A DNA stretch of 64,000 bases. It comes from Annulohypoxylon bovei var. microspora. Taxonomy: Eukaryota; Ascomycota; Sordariomycetes; Xylariales; Hypoxylaceae. Location: assembly GCA_022836615.1 (NCBI GenBank), contig MU405212.1, forward strand, positions 248,001-312,000, in the 5' to 3' direction. This document shows positions 35,047 to 45,914 of this stretch, piece by piece. The notes beneath the pieces were generated by a model. That model did no database searches. It was not told where the DNA came from and saw nothing but the letters and a program-made list of their open reading frames with translations. Every line of letters starts with the position of its first letter. Within the stretch, counting starts at the first letter, position 1. The translations under genes were made by a program, and so were the position numbers.

Positions 35047-37856
35047 ATGCCAGAAGAAGAGACGGCACCTCTACTTTCAGCCGCGATGAAAGGGAAAAAG
35101 GCGGCTGATGAGCGCGCTGGCTCTAGCGAGTCGACTCCGCTCCTCTCGAATACTTCCGATACCCCGCGTTACGATGGAGAGGTCGACGAGCACGATATAG
35201 ACGAAACTGTTTCTGTCCGATCCCAGCCTGCCGGATCAACGTCATCCTCTCGTTCAGATCGAAAGCCTTGGAGATGGCCGTCGTGGGTTGCGATGGGTAT
35301 CCTCGGAGCACTCACTATTGTTATTATCGTTCTCGCATTCATCGTGCCTGAAGCAGTCCAAGAATATGCCCAACAAGCTACCGTTATCGAACCCACAAAC
35401 CTCGCTCTCGAATCCATTACAACGAACGGCGTACGGGCTCGGGTACAAGCAAATTTCCATTTAGACGGGTCGAGGGTTAGCAACGACCATGTGCGAAGAG
35501 TAGGAAGAGCCGCTACGTGGGTGGCGTACCAACTTGAGAGCGCTCAGACGAAGGTCGACGTGCGCCTCCCCGACTATAATAACGTATTGCTTGGAAGCGC
35601 TGTCATCCCTTCTCTGCTGATCAACTTGCGAGATGGCGATGTGACCAATTTTGACTTCGTTACGGAGATATCACCTGGAGATGTGGAAGGGATCCGCATA
35701 ATCGCGAACGAATGGCTAGAAGGCAGATTGGAACAGTTACGCCTGAATGGAGCGGCCGATCTCAGTCTCAAGACCGGCTTCATCCCTCTCGGGACGCACG
35801 CCATCTCCGAGTCGCTTGTTTTTGAAGGTCAATCACTCTACCAATCCTTCGCTGCCCTCTACTTAGGAAAGAAAGTCTTGTTCTAGCATATCGAATAGGC
35901 TAGCGGGACACGGTTACTTGAATACGCAATATACTAATTCTTTGAATAGCGAACAAGATTCCCGCAATGCCAAAATATAACATCACTCGTTTTAACGTCG
36001 AGGATGGGCCGATGAACGGATCAATGCTAGCCGATGTATCGTTGACAGCCTTGAATGAATATCCGGTCGAACTTGACATACCCGAACTTGCATTTGATAT
36101 TTTAGTACCCGGCTGCGCCATTTCGGATCAGTCTATCCTAGTGGCGCAGGCAGCTACGAGTGAGGTTCATATTTACCCTCACTCCGAAGTCGAAGCCGAT
36201 GTCAAAGCCGTAATCCGCGAACTGCCCGATACCTTAACCCAAGTTTGTCCGGACTCTACTTCATCGCCGTTAGATAATTTACTCCAGCAGTATATGCACG
36301 GGGAGCCTGCAACCTTCTTTGTTCGTGGAAGCCGTCATCCAGATGGTGATACGCCGAAATGGATTGCAGACATATTATCGAGTGTTACCGTTCCCGTCCC
36401 ATTTCCTGGAAAGACTTTAGATGGCTTGATTAGGAATTTTTCATTAACCGATGTTCACTTTTCTCTGCCGAATCCAAACGCAGGTCCCGACGACCCTGAT
36501 TCCAATCCAATGGTCTCGGGCAACATTTTAGTCACCGCAGATGTTCCTTCTGAGATGAATTTTGGAATAGACGTGACAGATGTCCGTGCCACGGCAGACG
36601 TGCTTTATAAATCAAAGAAGATGGGAGAGCTCAATTTGCAAAAATGGCAAGCTGCTAATTCCACTAGGGTTAAAGGCACGGAGGACTCGGGACCTACGCT
36701 CAAAATTCAATCTCGCATCGTCGACGCGCCCCTTAATGTGACCGACGGGGCCGTATTCGCTAGCGTTGTCCAGGCATTGTTGTTTGGCAATGCACCTATC
36801 CGTCTGCACGTCAACGCCTTGGTCGACATCAAGGTGCAGACCACGCTAGGTAACCTCACTCTAAAGGAGGTGCCTGCGGAGGGCAAAATCCCAGTAAAAC
36901 GTCCGTCTTCGCTCTTCTGATCTTGTGGGTGGCTCTCTCAGATGGACCGTCTATCAGGACGGCTTATTCCTTGAGGTGCAATTCCTTGCCTTTTCATCAT
37001 CTCATAAGCTACGACATAGGCTGACTGCTTCTCAGCCCTCCCGAAGGGCGCCGTTGGTAGTATCGATCCAAAGGTCGGATCGCTGAGGATTCTAGACACG
37101 ACTTCGGATTCAATAACGTTACAGGCCTTGGTCAATGTCACAAACCCGACGCCGTATACGGCTCATGTGCCGTATGCCAATGTTCATGTTATTAATAATG
37201 GTTCAGTTCTTGGAAGTGCCACGGTAGAGAATCTGGATCTCGTGAAGGGTCCTAATTCTAACCTGCTCGTCACTGCGAAGTGGAATCCGCCGATGGGTGG
37301 TGATCACGGTCGAAAAATTGGACGGGATTTGATATCTCAGTATTTGTCAGGTTGGAACACGAGCATCACTATAAGGCCTCATCGACATAGCATTCCAGGT
37401 CAGCGTATTATCTGCGATGCTTTGTCGCAGTTCAATATGACCTTTGCCGCTCCCAGACTAGACTTGCCTGGAGACACGCCCGAGGAAAAGTCTCACTTTA
37501 TTAGAGATGCCACCTTCCACTTCTTTTCGTCGACTGCGACCTTTACGCTCGTCTCGCCATTACACTTTAATACTTTGTACCTAGACTTTGTTAATGCTAC
37601 CGCGATTTACAACCACACCGAGCCGATAGGGCAGATCCTCTACGACCTGCCCTTCTCAGCGCCTCCCGGAAAGTCGGTGACACCAAAATTACCTGTCGAG
37701 TGGTCACTCGACTCGATAGGCTACGACGCCATCAGGAAAGCCGTCGGCGGGACGCTGAAGCTAGACGCATATGCCGATGTCGACATGCGTCTAGGAAATT
37801 GGAAAGAGACATTGTGGTACCAAGGCAAAGGCATCGGTGCTAGCGTGCAGTTATAA
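35047..37856 (+). CDS. Tag1-like vacuolar membrane glycoprotein
   Basis: Single-pass membrane protein of a fungal family often annotated as 'pre-rRNA processing protein'. It resembles yeast Tag1 (YLR173W), a vacuolar protein that ends starvation-induced autophagy; I give that link moderate weight. Exons 35047-35827, 35950-36900 and 37036-37856 give 850 residues. The cytosolic N-terminus starts with an acidic dileucine-type signal (EEETAPLLSA, repeated as STPLLS), typical of sorting to the vacuole. One transmembrane helix follows a basic KPWRWPSW patch, near residues 80-103 (VAMGILGALTIVIIVLAFIV). The rest is a large lumenal region of repeated beta-rich LEA2/DUF3712-like units with several Asn-glycosylation sequons (NVTNPT, NTSIT, NHTE). 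The second donor (GTCCGT) is weak, but the joined reading KIPVK-PLPKG and IDPKVGSLRILDTT fits the family. Confidence 0.75.
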
Positions 37857-38447
37857 CGTTCGACAAATCGAGGGCGGGCGTTTTAAAAGGTACTGGCAGG
37901 CAGGTTGTAAAGACGGACGGTATGGGAATGGCGCAATTTGATATTTCGTGACGAAGACAGTATGAGAATTTATCTGAAATGCATATAAATCGCATATATT
38001 TGATATTATCTAGTATTTGATCTAAAGTGATGGTTTCCATTATTCTTCTGTTATAATCGTGGAAGGTATTTCTTGCGGTGTGCTGACTAAGAACCTTAGT
38101 GGGTACCTACTATGACATAATTTTGCATGCAGAGCCTGGAACCCGTCGAAAAGCTCAGTCTCTGCGAAGTAGCTTCAGCACATACAAATACACTACACTC
38201 AAAGGTTGAAGCATGAAGAACAGTCATTAAATCGAAGTGGTTATACTACAAGAGCCCTAAAACAGCGGGATTCATCAATCGATTTATTCGTACTACTCAG
38301 AATCCGGGCGCAGGTTCTATTCCACTACCTACCTTAGCTTCAGCTTCCTGAGCCATCATCAGCTGTCTTAGCTTTCCTAGCTGTGTACAACTCACACGCA
38401 CATTCGTATACCTTAGGTACCTACCTAGGTACTTTATATTACATACT
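37857..38447. other. Intergenic region
   Basis: 3' flank of the Tag1-like gene and leader of the 38448 frame. AT-rich at first; contains CTTAGGTACCTACCTAGGTACTTTA immediately upstream of 38448. No other gene seen. Confidence 0.55.
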
Positions 38448-38669
38448 ATGCCGCGTATGCCAAAAATCATATCGCCATACGGCCCTCGGCCGAAACGGTC
38501 GGCACAACTGGTTCTCATCTGGATGGCCATATTGATCATCGCGTTAATCGTGACGTTCTACCTCACATCGCGGGAGCGCGACGCTCCATCTTCCTACGCG
38601 GGTATGCGGCTCCCAAACGATAAGGAACCAGTGGGAGGCGGTGTGAAGATGGCAAAGGTGGTACCCTGA
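38448..38669 (+). CDS. Possible single-TM microprotein, unknown
   Basis: 73 residues from a good ATG. It has a short basic, Pro-containing N-terminus (MPKIISPYGPRPKRS), then one strong hydrophobic helix of about 22 residues (VLIWMAILIIALIVTFYL), then a polar tail ending in VKMAKVVP. Positive-inside logic puts the N-terminus in the cytosol or matrix. I do not recognise the family. The sharp hydrophobic block with flanking charges is unlike the chance frames around it, but a reading frame this short can arise by chance. Confidence 0.45.
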   Translation: MPRMPKIISPYGPRPKRSAQLVLIWMAILIIALIVTFYLTSRERDAPSSYAGMRLPNDKEPVGGGVKMAKVVP

Positions 38670-39149
38670 TATGCGTCTGTCTAGGTTATCAACAGGCAAG
38701 GACGTTTGATGAGACTTGCTAACAGAGGAGGAACTTGGAAATGGTTGAGAGTATGCAGAGCCGCCAAGGCTGCCTATGAGTTGAACGGAAGGGAACGAAA
38801 CAAAATCGAGACATTGATTCGTTAATACGAAAAGTCAGTCGGTTTATAATGTTAAGTTGAGATTGTACTATAGAGGATCGCGAAATAATGGCAAAAAATC
38901 GCACACAGGCTTGTATTCTAGGACCGCCATTACGTACAAAGCAATTAGCAAACACCCGCTTCAGAATAAGCGCGTATTCTTAGAAAGCCTTCACCAATCT
39001 AAAAAGGAATCTATTACTAGTTCACAGACACTTTCTACAAGCTAAAATAGTACAAGAACTATTGGCCAATACCAGCGGCTTGTAAACGCCCAGTCATAAG
39101 AAAAGATAGGAGCGCTCGAATCATCATCGGGCGGTCCTCTCGTCAAGAT
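38670..39149. other. Intergenic region before tRNA-Glu
   Basis: 480 bp, AT-rich; no coding or RNA gene seen. The final part is the upstream flank of the tRNA. Confidence 0.55.
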
Positions 39150-39221
39150 TCCGATATAGTGTAACGGCCAACATACCTCGTTTTCACCGAGGAGCTCGGG
39201 GTTCGATTCCCCGTATCGGAG
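39150..39221 (+). tRNA. tRNA-Glu (anticodon UUC)
   Basis: 72 nt cloverleaf: acceptor TCCGATA / TATCGGA with discriminator G; anticodon stem CCTCG / CGAGG with loop TTTTCAC, giving anticodon TTC; T-arm GGTTCGATTCC matches the B box. T-rich sequence follows (from 39234), serving as RNA polymerase III terminator. Confidence 0.95.
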
Positions 39222-39234
39222 TATCCAAAATACG

Positions 39235-39253
39235 TTTATTTTTGCTTTTTTCA
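39235..39253 (+). terminator. Pol III terminator of tRNA-Glu
   Basis: Runs of five and six T on the plus strand shortly after the mature 3' end. Confidence 0.7.
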
Positions 39254-39516
39254 TATTTTGAAATTTCTTTGTTACTATTTTTTATATTTACTTCTCTATT
39301 AGTTTCGAAGTTTTCACTTCTCTCTTAAGAAAGGTTTGATACAATTTTCCCCGCCACTCCAAGTCATCATTAAGACGAGTAAATGTGTAGCGAAGCTAAT
39401 AAGTTTGTATAATTAATCAATGTATATCAATATCCATGATTTACATGTATCATAGGTTTGCTATGCAATATTATGTTTCAAGTCTTATAATAGGGGTGGT
39501 TATGCCTTCAAATACC

Positions 39517-40909
39517 CTACGGGAGAGGATGTGCATTTCTCATTGCCTCACCAAACCTCGTAAGCGTCGCCTTATCCCAGCAACTCAACATTCCAATAGA
39601 TTGGTCAAATTCACCACAGCCAAAAAATTTCTTCAGTCCCTCGCATTTAACGCGTTGCCAAGTTTCTTCGTCGATCGCGTCCGGATCTGGCTGGAAACGA
39701 GGTTGCAAACGGGTTTTGTTTCCTAGACATCGTTTGGCATCATGGTATGGGGTTCCGATCTCTTCTTCCTCCGGACCACTCCACCAGAATTCCTCGACAA
39801 TGTGCGGCAAAGAGCCGAGCGGGAGTTTTTGGGTCCATTTATAAAGATTCTCTAGGCCGACGGTGAACCCAAGCACCCCATTCATCCTGTAGGATGTATA
39901 TAGGGCGCGTCTAGGGGCAATGTAAACAGTGTCTATGCCTGTAAGCTTGAGTTAGGTTTTATACAACTAGCAGCCTCAGCTGAGAGAAATACACTGAAGG
40001 ATCGCGCTAATACATACTGTCGAAGAAGCACTGACGATAGTAATCTGCCGTCAGTAACACCGTCTCAACCTCAACGTGTGAAAAGACCTCCCAGTACTTG
40101 TCTACCCACTCGCCACACGGGGTGTGCCGTAGGACCGCGCCGTGCTTTCCCGGTGCGCGGTAGAACAAGTTAGCCGCAGTCTCCATCATGAGGCAGGTAC
40201 GGAGCTCCCTGGCCCCTTCCGTCGGGGTCACCCCGAAGTAAAAGTGCGAGCGCCAGAGACCAATGAAGGTCTTGTTAAAAAGTTGATCAACAGCTTTGCA
40301 GAACCACGGCAGAGCAACGACCATGTCCATAGTGAAATAGGACGCCGGCCACGGGTCAGTTCGCCAGACGTAGCTGTGAAAGAATCTCTCGAGCGATGCG
40401 GGATCGGTGGGATCGACATCACGAGAAGCGACGGCCATCACCATGAGCTTGATGTTGGAAGGGTCGAGAGTGCGGAGGAGATGGCTTTTCGCAATGACGC
40501 CGGCGTGCGCGTCGAAGATCGCCTTTGCTCTTCGGCAGGTGCTGAGGGTGGCATTGACGTCTTTGATGTCGTTCATGCGCTTGTATATCATGACGATAAC
40601 TTCTGGCGGTATGCGGTAGAAGGTGTGTTCTCGCTCCATTCTTGCTACCTCGGGTATTTGTTTTAGGATATCATCAAACTTAACGTTGCATATGGCCCTA
40701 GGGTTGAAAGTATTCAAGAGTAAGTGCTTGAAAGTGTAAAAGTCAAGGTTCTGAAGAAAATACCTGAGAGATGAAAGTCGGTAAGGAATATATTGGAAAA
40801 ATAATATACATTCGAATAGGTAGGAGGGACATGACGAAATAAATACTGGCAGCATTGAAAGTTTATCATGACTTGCAGTTTTTGGAATATGTGAGGCTAT
40901 CCCTGACAT
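39517..40909 (-). CDS. F-box-like protein, unknown target
   Basis: Probable adaptor of an SCF ubiquitin ligase, by the F-box-like start HTFYRIPPEVIVMIYKRMND followed by a Cys-containing helix (LSTCRRAKAIFDAHAG). Exon 40018-40909 and exon 39517-39938 joined across a 79 bp intron (GTATGT...TTACAG) give 437 residues if translation starts at 40909. The N-terminal about 110 residues before the F-box are hydrophobic and look unlike protein sequence; they may be leader or contain an unrecognised intron, with the real start at the Met of MEREHTF. The remainder has many aromatic residues, with no WD40 or LRR repeats seen. Lineage-specific F-box proteins of this kind are numerous in filamentous ascomycetes. 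Confidence 0.65.
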
Positions 40910-41748
40910 CAGATGCTCTTACTTTTTGGGTTGGCTAACCACACTTTACACCCCCCTGGACTAGAAAGCATGTCTTGAAAGTAGAGATAAAATACTAGGT
41001 ATTCTACTATGACAAGGGGAGACTCCCCTAGACTGTTAGTTAGTATGAAGTCCTCTTGTACAACCCTCACTTCTTTAGTAGGTAACTATAGATCAGATTC
41101 CGCAGGGAATTATGTAAGTCTGTGTGAATCACTAAGCTAGAACTGATGTCTACGTACATACGAGGGCCTCATATTTAGTGAGCGCTCATCATAGAATATC
41201 GGCTTCATGAGAAGCCTAACTAACCATCTGGACTACTAGGTGAAACCTGAACATGCTCGCTATTGCACAAAGCGAGTCAACGAGAGAAAAGAAATAACGA
41301 GTTTAAGCACAATCTACGTTACAGATTAAGATGACATATGGAAAGCTGCCTATACTGGAAAAGATATCTCAATACACGTCATTACTGAATAGGAGGCGTT
41401 CTTTGAATTCGAGAAAAGATCTATCATCCTTTGTCCACAATAGACAAAGTCAATTGTGTTCTAGTCAAAAAAAAGGCAGCCGGAACAAAACCAAGACATC
41501 TGAACAATGTATTGTTCTGGGATAAAGCAAATGAGAGCCTTTCCAAACAAGACCCAAGCCCGGAAGCTGTAGCTAACATATAAATATAGCGACTTAGGAC
41601 TTGTTTTCAATCCTCTCTCACCAAGCAGCTCCCTTCATCTCCAATATTCCGTCCGGTAAGTTCTCTTCTCGGACCTTTCCCCCAATCGAACTCTCGCAAA
41701 GATACCTTTAAACCACTACTCTCTAGGTCTAGAACCCACTCACCTACT
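40910..41748. other. Divergent intergenic region
   Basis: 839 bp between the F-box-like gene and the 41749 gene. AT-rich; only one motif-free 64-codon frame. Holds both promoters. Confidence 0.5.
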
Positions 41749-42516
41749 ATGTCTTCTAACCAGCACCGCTCCGGCCGCGTCCGTAACCTGAGCCAGCACT
41801 TTGACAGTCTGGCCCAAGCAGAAGACCGCGAATACGTCTCGCCGAGCACAATGACCGAGGAGCCATCGAGCCCCGAAGCCCCCAAGACGGTCTTCACCGG
41901 CGAGCACCGCGTGCCTCTGCGAGACCGCCTGCGCGCCATGCGCAAGGGCATCCACGCGCGCAAAGAGGAGCGGCGCAGTAGCGGCCTTCTATCCGACAGC
42001 CTCGAGAGCATGGTATCGAGCACCTCCCCCCCACGAACACCCAGCCCCATTACCTCTACCTCCACCTCCATCTCCACATCCCCCTGCACCCCCGCCAACA
42101 ACACCCTCACCCGCCGGCGTTCGCGCCCGGCCGCCCTCCCCCTCGGCGCGTGCCCCCACGCGCCGCGCAAGGCGAACAAGTACCTCGCCGTGCACCTCGA
42201 CGCCTCCCCCAAAGACAGCAGCTCCGACGACGACGACTGCCTGTTCGACCGGCGCGCGACCCAGCACGCCGAAGCCGTGAGCAAGCGGCTGTTCGTCGAC
42301 CAGGCCACCGACCGGCACCGGCGCCGCGTCACCGCGCCCGGCGCGCCGTCGCCCCTGCGCACCAGCTACAACGCCGACGAGATGGCGAAGCTGGCCGCGG
42401 AGCTCGATGTCATGAGAGCCGAGATCGCGGCCAGGGAGAAGGAGGAGAGCGCGGGGACTGATGATGAGCGCGGGCCGCAGCCGTTTGTGAAGGGGTTTGC
42501 GCGGTTTGTTCGTTAG
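41749..42516 (+). CDS. GC-rich disordered protein, unknown
   Basis: 255 residues, one exon. I do not recognise the family. It is rich in Ser, Thr, Arg and Pro, with a Ser/Thr/Pro tract (residues about 85-120), an acidic patch SSSDDDDC, a basic stretch around RHRRRV, and a Glu/Ala-rich helix near the C-terminus (ADEMAKLAAELDVMRAEIAARE) that could be a short coiled coil. There is no signal peptide or membrane segment. The reading frame uses G/C at most third positions, far more than the flanking AT-rich spacers, which supports it as real coding sequence. The overlapping minus-strand frame of similar length lacks that pattern. Confidence 0.7.
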   Translation: MSSNQHRSGRVRNLSQHFDSLAQAEDREYVSPSTMTEEPSSPEAPKTVFTGEHRVPLRDRLRAMRKGIHARKEERRSSGLLSDSLESMVSSTSPPRTPSPITSTSTSISTSPCTPANNTLTRRRSRPAALPLGACPHAPRKANKYLAVHLDASPKDSSSDDDDCLFDRRATQHAEAVSKRLFVDQATDRHRRRVTAPGAPSPLRTSYNADEMAKLAAELDVMRAEIAAREKEESAGTDDERGPQPFVKGFARFVR

Positions 42517-43008
42517 TTTGTTTCACTGCCTGCTTTGCTTACCTTGTGTTCATTCATTCTAGGTAAGTTGGAAATAGTTTGGGTTGTTTCCTTTCCCTAT
42601 CTATCTCTTTGTCTGCTGCTACGAGTACTCAGGTAAGTCTTGTGTAGACAGGTACATGAGCGGTTCACATAACGAGTCTATGTATAAAAGTAATTAATGA
42701 AAGTTGTCTTCACATATCTAACGAGTTTAAATATGCTGTATCTTTACCTATATACTTACAAATTGTGAATTGCAAACTAAGTGACAACTGTGAATGGACT
42801 CATTCCTAATTGCATGTCTTTGAAAATCTGACATAATATTGTCATCTGTACCTGTAGCTGCCCCGGTCAATCTTCGGAGTGGGACGGTAAAACGCCGGTC
42901 TTTGCGCTTACTACTTTTCTGGTATATGTAAGCCGATATCCGGCCAGAACTTTCAGTTGTTCCTCGCCTCAGAGCTCACTCTGTGGCTGTTTGTCAACTC
43001 ACTGCCTT
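42517..43008. other. Intergenic region before tRNA-Tyr
   Basis: 490 bp, AT-rich, no gene seen. Confidence 0.55.
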
Positions 43009-43105
43009 CCCTTGGTAGTCTAGTTGGTTATGGCGTTCGGCTGTAATTGTCTCTAAGATATTGTAGTTTACCGAAAAGTCGCTGGTTCGATTCCGGCCCG
43101 AGGGA
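43009..43105 (+). tRNA. tRNA-Tyr (anticodon GUA), intron-containing
   Basis: Acceptor CCCTTGG / CCGAGGG with discriminator A; D-arm AGTTGGTTA; anticodon stem TTCGG / CCGAA with GTA; a 23-nt intron (about 43047-43069) follows the base after the anticodon, as in all eukaryotic tRNA-Tyr genes; T-arm GCTGG TTCGATT CCGGC. A run of T at 43112-43117 is the likely Pol III terminator. Confidence 0.92.
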
Positions 43106-43765
43106 TCATATCTTTTTTGTCTTTCTGTGTTTTGTTTGAAGTTATTTTTTTATTCGTTTTGGAGAGAGTCGAATATGGTGCTTTAGTTAACAATTTTCCT
43201 TGTTTTGTGGTTTCGCCTAAATGAGACAGATCGTGATTTTCTATGTAAGATGCTTTTTCCGATAAGCACGATTTATTGCAACACAAGAATATCTAGACAA
43301 TTCAACAATATGATCTATTCAATTTTTTATTTTGTCCCGAAATTAGGTATATTAGTATACTCTTATTAAGCCTTGCATCGTGACTAGAATATCATCTGGA
43401 AAATGAAATAATATTGAATGTCATTGTGTGTGTAGATGCAGGAGACTTACTAGAGTGTATCTATTTCAGTTAGGGTTACCTACGAGCCGAAACATATCTT
43501 ACCATGTTAACAAGGAACTACAATGGAGTGCATGTAACGAAGCAAAGCAGGAAAACATATAAAAGATATATGCAAATAGGATATGGCTTCATATCCTACA
43601 TCGAAGAAGCCGAGCCACTTGACCACGGCCTTCCAAAATCCCACAGCACGTCACGACGAGAATAAGACTTGAAGACTAGTGTCAGCATCAAATTACTAGC
43701 TAATGACAGCATACAAACAAGGGATAAGCACCTTTTCAATGCATTCGATCTGCCGCGTGATCGGA
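43106..43765. other. Intergenic region
   Basis: 660 bp, AT-rich. T run just after the tRNA; otherwise no gene. A minus-strand frame (43068-43286) overlaps the tRNA and is rejected. Confidence 0.55.
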
Positions 43766-45727
43766 TCACGCAAGTCGCACGCCGGCCTCCTTGCGCTTCT
43801 TCGTCTGCTGCGCCGTCGCGGAGCTCATGCCGACGTTCTGGCTGGCGTCTAGCATGCTCTGGGACTCGCGTCGCTTCTCGTCCTCGATCTTCTTCAGTCG
43901 CTTGTCGGTCTTGCCCTTTCCGCTCCCCTTGCCGTGGAACTGGTGGCTGAGGTGCTTGAAAGCTTCCTTCTGATCGAGCGAGCGGCCGAGCTCGTCGTGG
44001 TACTTGAGCTCCACGTTAGGCTTGTATCCCTTGCTAAAGAGATCGACCAGCTGTCGCGATGTCTGCTGATCGCGCATGTTGTTTTGCTGACGCGCCCACT
44101 CCTCTCTTTCTCGGACTGTCATCCTGTCGAGTCTTCCGCTGTTGCGATCCCTTTCGCGCTGGTCGCGGGCCTGCTGTTCGATATCTGCTAGCTTCCGTTT
44201 CTTCTCGGCGATGAAAATTTGGTGTTGGCGCTGTGTCTCGTTGAGATCGGAGGCGCTCGAGTCCTTTAGAAGCTGACGCTCTCTTAGAAGTTGCAGCGCC
44301 GCACCGATACCAGATCCGATAGTCTTTTCTTCATCAACGCCGATGACGGCCGTCTCCGCTGGAGTCGACTCTTCGCGCTTGACTCTGTCATGCTCGAGGT
44401 CGTCTCCATCCTTCATAGGCTCGTCTTCGTCGGATTCTTCTTCCATAGCTGTGACTGGTGCTTCTCCAGGTGACTTTGCTTTGCGAGGTTTGCGGTCTTC
44501 GATATCTTCCTTCTTCAGGCCCGAAACGAACTCGGATATCTCGTCTAGAACAAGGCCACCCTCATTAGCATCGTCGATTTCATTGTCATCAGGTGTCTGC
44601 CCCTCTTCTCGTAATTGCCGTGCTATGTCCTCTGGGCGTGTCCTCTTTCGCTTTTTCAAGGCAACTCTCCTTTGCGCAGCTAAAGTAGCTTGAAGATCTT
44701 CGTCATCGACGAAGGCTGTATCGTCGGTTTTACGTTTCCTGCTGATGAAAGTAGCCCCCGAATCTATGTCCATAGACTGATCATGACCTTCTGCTGGTAG
44801 TGGAAAGATATCATCTTCGTCCACTGGCCGTTGTCTTGTCGACTTTGATTTCTTCTTTTTGGGTTTCTTGACTTTGATTTCTGATATATCCATGTAATCC
44901 GAAGCTGGCAGATCATCTTTTAGGAAATCAAGGCTAATCTTTTGTCGTTGCTGACTCTGTGCTTCTAGACTGCCTAGATCATTGCTCTGTGGGGTATTTC
45001 CGAATCCGTCTAGTGTGAACCTTTTACTCTTCTTGCCAATGATCTCTTCGTCGTATTGAGCAAGGAGACTTTGCTCTCCGGTTTCATTGACTTCATTGGG
45101 ATCATATATGGGCTTCTTCTTTTTCGACTCCAGTTTCTTGTCAAGCCTCTCTCTCTCTCTAAGGTTGATGTTCTCAAGCTCGTCGCCTTCTTCTTCTTCA
45201 TCCCCTAAGATGTTAGAGTCCTTAAGAGTCAAGATCTGTTCCTCTCCATCTTCAAAGGATCCGAATTCATGTCCGACTTTGACGCCTGCGAGATCCTTTG
45301 ACGTGTATTGAACTGCGGCGGCGGCTTCGGCTTCAGCAGCAGCTAATTCCGCCTCCATCTTTCGCGCCTTGTCGATTTTCTTTTGGCGCTTCTTCTGACT
45401 GATTAACCACGCCTTGGTATCAAGTTCGCCCTCGTCGACATCGCCCAATCCTTTCCCTTCTATAACCTCGGCACGTTTTGCGGCGTCGCGAGCCTTTTTG
45501 ATGGCGGCAGCCTTCGCTTCGCGTTTCTTCTTGTTTTTTTCGCCATCTTGAATCTTCTTGTAGTTGTCGTATGCGGCGGCTTCTCGGGTTTCGAGGGTAC
45601 TTCCGAGATCTTCGGCTGGTGTATCAGCCTTTTCTTTGAACTGAGGTCCTGCGCCGGGGACGGGCAAGGGCTTCATGCCCAGAGAGACGCGGAGACGGTT
45701 CGTCTCCTCTATCGCCGCGGCATCCAT
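43766..45727 (-). CDS. SNU66: U4/U6.U5 tri-snRNP protein Snu66 (SART1 family)
   Basis: Component of the spliceosomal tri-snRNP in the nucleus, needed for pre-mRNA splicing. One exon, 653 residues. It begins with the family's ETNRLRVSLGMKPLPVPG. A Lys/Glu/Ala-rich helical region follows (KKKREAKAAAIKKARDAAKR), then KAWLISQKKRQKKIDKAR and the diagnostic block DLAGVKVGHEFGSFEDGEE followed by LTLKDSNIL. Downstream comes PIYDPNEVNETGEQSLLAQYDEE. The C-terminal third has GSGIGAALQLLRERQLL, RDSGRLD-type residues and the closing KPNVELKYHDELGR and FKHLSHQFHGKGSGKGK. This order matches SART1 proteins. Highly charged throughout, with acidic Ser/Asp/Glu patches. Confidence 0.93.
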   Translation of the reverse strand: MDAAAIEETNRLRVSLGMKPLPVPGAGPQFKEKADTPAEDLGSTLETREAAAYDNYKKIQDGEKNKKKREAKAAAIKKARDAAKRAEVIEGKGLGDVDEGELDTKAWLISQKKRQKKIDKARKMEAELAAAEAEAAAAVQYTSKDLAGVKVGHEFGSFEDGEEQILTLKDSNILGDEEEEGDELENINLRERERLDKKLESKKKKPIYDPNEVNETGEQSLLAQYDEEIIGKKSKRFTLDGFGNTPQSNDLGSLEAQSQQRQKISLDFLKDDLPASDYMDISEIKVKKPKKKKSKSTRQRPVDEDDIFPLPAEGHDQSMDIDSGATFISRKRKTDDTAFVDDEDLQATLAAQRRVALKKRKRTRPEDIARQLREEGQTPDDNEIDDANEGGLVLDEISEFVSGLKKEDIEDRKPRKAKSPGEAPVTAMEEESDEDEPMKDGDDLEHDRVKREESTPAETAVIGVDEEKTIGSGIGAALQLLRERQLLKDSSASDLNETQRQHQIFIAEKKRKLADIEQQARDQRERDRNSGRLDRMTVREREEWARQQNNMRDQQTSRQLVDLFSKGYKPNVELKYHDELGRSLDQKEAFKHLSHQFHGKGSGKGKTDKRLKKIEDEKRRESQSMLDASQNVGMSSATAQQTKKRKEAGVRLA

Positions 45728-45914
45728 GATTGATAATTACGACTTCGATACTTGAAAAATAATTATTCTCTAGTTGCGATTGCGAATACGAGTTGGATAT
45801 AATGCTCCGAGCGTTTTGAAATGCGATGTTTGCGGATGTCGCAAATACAGTACGTACAAGGTAAAGTTGAAGTTAAATTCATTCACTATGATGAAGGCTG
45901 TAAGATTTACACAG
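45728..45914. other. Spacer between SNU66 start and MITE
   Basis: Promoter side of SNU66 (minus). No gene seen. Confidence 0.5.

Noticed and set aside
41607..42362. 251-codon minus frame opposite the 41749 gene
   Set aside because: Antisense shadow; the plus frame has the better start and composition.
43068..43286. 72-codon minus frame
   Set aside because: Its start region is the antisense of tRNA-Tyr.
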